DNA of 64,000 bases from NCBI RefSeq assembly GCF_900176165.1, contig NZ_FWWU01000007.1:1-64000 (forward strand), read 5' to 3'. The translations under genes and the position numbers were made by a program. This stretch comes from Deinococcus hopiensis KR-140. GTDB taxonomy: Bacteria; Deinococcota; Deinococci; Deinococcales; Deinococcaceae. Below are positions 60,599 to 64,000 of the stretch, piece by piece; position 1 is the stretch's first letter, and the number at the start of each line of letters is the position of its first letter. The notes under the pieces were generated by a model. That model was not told where the DNA came from. It ran no database searches and saw nothing but the letters and a program-made list of their open reading frames with translations.

Positions 60599-62515
60599 TT
60601 ACTCCGCTTCTTGCCCACGATCAGGGAGTCGCACACTCACCCGAGGAAAGGCGACCGAAAAGGTGGCTCCCCGCCCAGGTTCAGCATCTGCCCATACCCC
60701 TCCACCATGCCGTTTTATGATTCGTTGTACCGTCGCCAGACCTACGCCTGTCCCCTCAAATTCCTCATCACGATGCAGACGCTGGAATGCACCAAACAGC
60801 TTGCTGCCCAATGCAGGATCAAAACCTACCCCGTTATCGACGACTTGGACGATCACCTCTGCGGCTGTCGTCTCCGCTTGAATGGCAATGCGCGCCTCCA
60901 AACGGGGGCGGGTGTACTTCACGGCATTCCCCAGCAGGTTCTCGAAGACTCGCCGCAGCAAACGCTCATCTCCCCAGATGGTCGGGAGGGGTCCGACATC
61001 CCACTCCACCTGGCGGTCACCAAGATCAAGCGTTTGAGTGGCTATGCCCTCTTGAATCAGGACCTGGAGTGGGACAGGGCTCCACTGCAACTCCATTCGG
61101 GTAAAGGTGGCCAGATCCAGGAGGCCACGCGTGATCTCATCCATTCTGGTAGCTGCATTCTGGATCTGACTCAAGAGGTGGATGGCACGGGAGTCATCCG
61201 GACTCAACCTCCGCTGAAGCAAGTCACTAAAGCTTTTTACGTGACGTACGGGAGCGCGCAGGTCGTGCGACGCAGAGTACGAGAACGCTTCCAGCTCGGC
61301 ATTGACCGCTTCCAGTTCCTGGGTGCGTTCCTGAACGCGGTGTTCAAGCAAAGTATTGAGGTCAGTCACTTCCTGCTGAGCACGTGTGCGCCGTTCCAGC
61401 TCCTGCTGAAGAGCGGTGTGCAGGCTGGCGTTCTCAACGGCCAACGCGGCACGCCCTGCCACTTCCAAGACGACAGGAATGTCCTGGTGACTGAAAGTTC
61501 GGTCCGGGTGGCTGCTGGCCAGACCCAGGACGCCCAGGGTCCGGCCATGGGCGGTGAGGGGGACGTAGAGCATAGAGTGAAGCCGCAAGGCACGGACCGA
61601 GTCGATGAACCGTTCATCCCTGCCAGAGGCCTGAATCATCTGATCGGTGACCACGGGGATCAGTTGAGGTTCCCCCGTGCGGTAGACGTGCGCGATCGTC
61701 CCGGAGGACCCGATCATGACGGGGTAGAGCTTGGCGAATTGCCGCACCATCTCCATCTGTTTTGGATCTTCGTGGGCGACCGCTACGGGGACCAAGAAGT
61801 CGTCCTGGGGGAGAGACACCGAGCACCAGTCGGCCAAGCGGGGCACGGCCAAGCGGGTGAGGGCCTGCAGGGTGTCGCCGACGTCAAGGGACATGTTGAG
61901 GGTCTGCGTGGCGGCAGCGAGAAAGGCAAAGCGTTCCTGCACCTCTTCGGCCTGCTGCCGGGCTTGACGTTCCTGATCAAGGGCGCGGCTGCGTTGAATG
62001 GTCTGAGCGCACTGGGCGGCGAGGACCTGCAGAAAGGTGCGTTCGTAAGCGGTGAACGTCCGTGGTTCGCGGAAGGAGAGGACCAGAACCCCGAGTGCGG
62101 AGCGATCCACAAGTAAGGGAAGATCGACGATACTACCGTGAAAATCGCGGATGTGAGGCGCCACTTCAGGATACTCGTGGCGCACCTGCTCGATGGATTC
62201 GAGGAAGAAGGCTTCCCGGCGGTTGTAAGCCAGTACAAAAGGCAACTGGGCACTGAGGGGAACGGCTTTCAGAAAGGCGACGGCGTGCGGCGCATAGGCG
62301 TATGAACCGATGAAGGCCAGCTCTGTGCCCGCAGGGTTGAGGAGGGACATGAAGCCACCGTCGGCACCCATGGCTTTGATGCCTTCATCAATGACGGCGT
62401 GAGCGACGTGCTGCGGCTGGTCTGTCTGGCCAAGCAGTTGGACGAAATCGAGCCAGTCCTGCATTTTCGCTTCGGTGCTGAGGGGCATGCGCACGCCATT
62501 CTTGCAGATGTTCAT
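60599..62515 (-). CDS. GAF-domain sensor histidine kinase (phytochrome-like)
   Basis: A 638-residue soluble kinase. Two GAF domains occupy about residues 20-175 and 195-350 (GGFMSLLNPAGTEL, LLVDRSALGVLVLSF; LADWCSVSLPQDDFLV, LYVPLTAHGRTLGVLGLAS). A coiled coil (residues 355-405) leads to the H-box FSYSASHDLRAPVRH with His417. N-box VFENLLGNAVKYT, G1 VVDNGVGFDP, F-box FGAFQRLH, and G2 EGTGVGLATVQ complete the ATPase. The H-box is of the phytochrome/bacteriophytochrome class; no chromophore-type Cys was noted. The start is uncertain: ATG 62515 or ATG 62488. Confidence 0.88.
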   Translation of the reverse strand: MNICKNGVRMPLSTEAKMQDWLDFVQLLGQTDQPQHVAHAVIDEGIKAMGADGGFMSLLNPAGTELAFIGSYAYAPHAVAFLKAVPLSAQLPFVLAYNRREAFFLESIEQVRHEYPEVAPHIRDFHGSIVDLPLLVDRSALGVLVLSFREPRTFTAYERTFLQVLAAQCAQTIQRSRALDQERQARQQAEEVQERFAFLAAATQTLNMSLDVGDTLQALTRLAVPRLADWCSVSLPQDDFLVPVAVAHEDPKQMEMVRQFAKLYPVMIGSSGTIAHVYRTGEPQLIPVVTDQMIQASGRDERFIDSVRALRLHSMLYVPLTAHGRTLGVLGLASSHPDRTFSHQDIPVVLEVAGRAALAVENASLHTALQQELERRTRAQQEVTDLNTLLEHRVQERTQELEAVNAELEAFSYSASHDLRAPVRHVKSFSDLLQRRLSPDDSRAIHLLSQIQNAATRMDEITRGLLDLATFTRMELQWSPVPLQVLIQEGIATQTLDLGDRQVEWDVGPLPTIWGDERLLRRVFENLLGNAVKYTRPRLEARIAIQAETTAAEVIVQVVDNGVGFDPALGSKLFGAFQRLHRDEEFEGTGVGLATVQRIIKRHGGGVWADAEPGRGATFSVAFPRVSVRLPDRGQEAE

Positions 62516-63576
62516 CCTCCACTCGTGTTAGCGCCTCTTCGGAAGAAGCTGTTCCCCTGGAAGGCCAGTGATGACGGCGCAAGGACATCAAGATCAGGTC
62601 CATGGCCAGGACACGCTGGATAAGGATTGCGGTTCATCCGTGATGAGATAGTGGGCCAACCCGAGTGGACGTGCAACGCTGGGCCGCAGAGCAGCAGGAA
62701 AAACGGCGACACAGAAGCGTGGAATCGCCGGAGCGAAGGGGATAAAGCGGATTGTCCGGAAACCGTATGGGCGGTACCGGACAAGCGCTGGCTGCGTCTG
62801 GCCCCCTGTGCTGGTAATCAGCATACCGAGGAAAAAGAGCGGGCGTCCCACGCAGGATCCCCGTTCGATCTTCAACGGCCTCATTTGGCTGGCCCGAACC
62901 AGCAGTCCGTGGAGTCAGCTCCCCCGGCAAAAGAGGCGGTCCGCCGACGCTCGTCCTATCCTTTCAGATAGGGCCAGTACGGTTCTCGACCTATGAGTGC
63001 AAACCATCGGTCTGCGTCCTCCGCAGTCGGTTGGCGTTTCGGATCGAGACGGTAGAAGAGCGCTCCAGCATAAACAGCCGTCCATAAGGCACCGTTGTGT
63101 TCAGGGGGTGGGAGGGGGAGCACGTGTTCCCGGCGTTTTTACCTGTGCGTTTGTTGAGCAACAGGGGTTTCAGAGACTCTGGGGATCCAGGGATGGGAGG
63201 GAAGGCATACGGCCACCGCTGCGCGTTCCAACCGCCTGAGCTTCAAGGGTGGAGAGGGGGACTTTGGCGTGCGGCCAAACGCCGTCATGCAACTCATTTT
63301 AGTGGGGGTGGTGTCCTCACGGTGCTCGGTGTGCGGCCTGCACCACCTGTTGTCCGGCCTAGACGGCACGCGGAATCAGGCTGGAGGTTCTCGCAGCTGT
63401 TGGACAACCCCCAGCCCGGTCAACGCCACCGTGGTGGTGTGCTTGCCAGTCGCACTCAGGTTGCCTGGAGTGATCCAGCGGGGAATTCCGACTCCCCTTC
63501 TCGAAAACATCCCCACCTGCATGGAAAAACCCGTAGGGCAGCTCCATCCGGGGTGAATGGCACATCGCCATGCGCC
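62516..63576. other. Intergenic stretch, no supported gene
   Basis: About 1 kb with short open frames in all phases and no ribosome site with a fitting frame. A small minus-strand frame around 63365-63510 reads protein-like (IPRWITPGNLSATGKHTTTV, ALTGLGVVQQLRE) but is too short to classify. Relics of mobile DNA are likely but not identified. Confidence 0.35.
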
Positions 63577-64000
63577 TCAACCGCGTCCCCCAGCGATGCG
63601 GGCGGCGTCGGGCGTACGGGCGAGACGGCGCATGGCAACGGTACCCAACAACGGGCCCACAGCGAGGACCACGAAGGCCAGCGGCCAGCCCCCCGCGCGC
63701 ACGAGCGCGGGAACGAGGGCGATACTGCCTGCAGTCAGGGTGAAGCCCAGGGCGAGTTGCGCCGTAAGCGCCGTGCCGACGTACGCCGGGTCGGCGATCT
63801 CACTCACGATGGTGGAGAACTGTGCAGAGTCCGCGATGATCCAAAAGCCCCACATTAGGCTGAGGGCCAGCACGACCCCCGGTGCGGCGCCGGCCAGCCC
63901 TGCAAGTGCGAGTGCGCAGGCTCCAGAGAGGCCCATGGCAAGAGTGGTGAGCCGGGTGCGGCCCCAGCGGTCTCCCAGCAGCCCGCCCAACCCGCAGCCC
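63577..64000 (-). CDS. MFS transporter, C-terminal part (cut by the window end)
   Basis: The minus-strand frame enters from beyond the right edge. It has GGLLGDRWGRTRLTTLAMG, the MFS loop signature (G-x-L-x-D-R-x-G-R), then at least four hydrophobic segments and a basic tail. The N-terminal part lies outside the window. The substrate cannot be told. Confidence 0.75.
   Translation of the reverse strand, partial: GCGLGGLLGDRWGRTRLTTLAMGLSGACALALAGLAGAAPGVVLALSLMWGFWIIADSAQFSTIVSEIADPAYVGTALTAQLALGFTLTAGSIALVPALVRAGGWPLAFVVLAVGPLLGTVAMRRLARTPDAARIAGGRG

Noticed and set aside
60482..62116. 544-codon plus-strand frame opposite the GAF kinase
   Set aside because: The minus strand carries full histidine-kinase motifs; the plus frame is its shadow.
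1..64000. CRISPR array
   Set aside because: No regularly spaced direct repeats of 25-40 bp were seen, and no cas gene is present.

Overview
The window looks like Deinococcus (phylum Deinococcota). It is GC-rich. It encodes an HU protein with the Lys/Ala-rich N-terminal extension typical of that genus, a NucS-type nuclease homologue, and many GTG starts. Several starts have a -10 box only 5-12 nt upstream, which fits leaderless mRNAs. The density of broken genes and insertion-sequence (IS) remnants suggests an accessory region or secondary replicon. That is inference: no replication origin, rRNA or tRNA was seen.

Layout. 0.1-2.3 kb: exported M23 peptidase and LysM/beta-propeller pair. 4.1-9.5 kb: an IS6-type remnant, a large BTAD-ATPase-TPR regulator, and four small genes, three of them secreted or lipoprotein. 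9.7-17.3 kb: MFS exporter divergent from a helix-turn-helix regulator, a membrane-anchored alpha/beta hydrolase, an SDR-type epimerase and HU. 17.7-23.8 kb (minus strand): topoisomerase I translated just after a NucS-like protein whose catalytic lysine is replaced by arginine, then a UvrD-like helicase. 23.8-25.9 kb: no convincing gene, but a likely structured RNA and a perfect 16-bp hairpin. 26-28.3 kb and 43.3-45.2 kb: two histidine kinases with related catalytic cores. Between them, 30.0-43.0 kb holds a complete reductive pyrimidine-degradation island: PreT, PreA, dihydropyrimidinase, a four-gene ABC importer, an N-carbamoyl-beta-alanine amidohydrolase, a short PucR-type regulator, a class-III aminotransferase and a CoA-acylating semialdehyde dehydrogenase. 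The island is bracketed by inverted, about 95% identical 200-bp fragments of an IS6-family element.

46.3-53.4 kb is a tight seven-gene cluster: two paralogous lipoproteins (one with a beta-helix-like C-terminus), three tail-collar (microcystin-dependent-protein-like) proteins, a Tat-exported periplasmic-binding-like protein and a GNAT acetyltransferase. It ends at two strong terminators and is the best candidate for an undescribed surface or secretion system. 53.8-56.4 kb holds an IS982-family element with a frameshifted transposase, then a low-GC lipoprotein-like gene split by an IS630-family element that is itself broken. The right end carries a diacylglycerol-kinase-like protein coupled to an alpha/beta hydrolase, a VOC-fold protein, a GAF-domain histidine kinase and a partial MFS transporter.

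Working together: the importer would bring in a pyrimidine-like substrate, PreTA reduces uracil/thymine, HydA opens the ring, the M20 enzyme releases beta-alanine, and the aminotransferase and dehydrogenase convert it to acetyl-CoA (or propionyl-CoA from thymine). PucR, or an operator-like palindrome upstream of preT, may control this.
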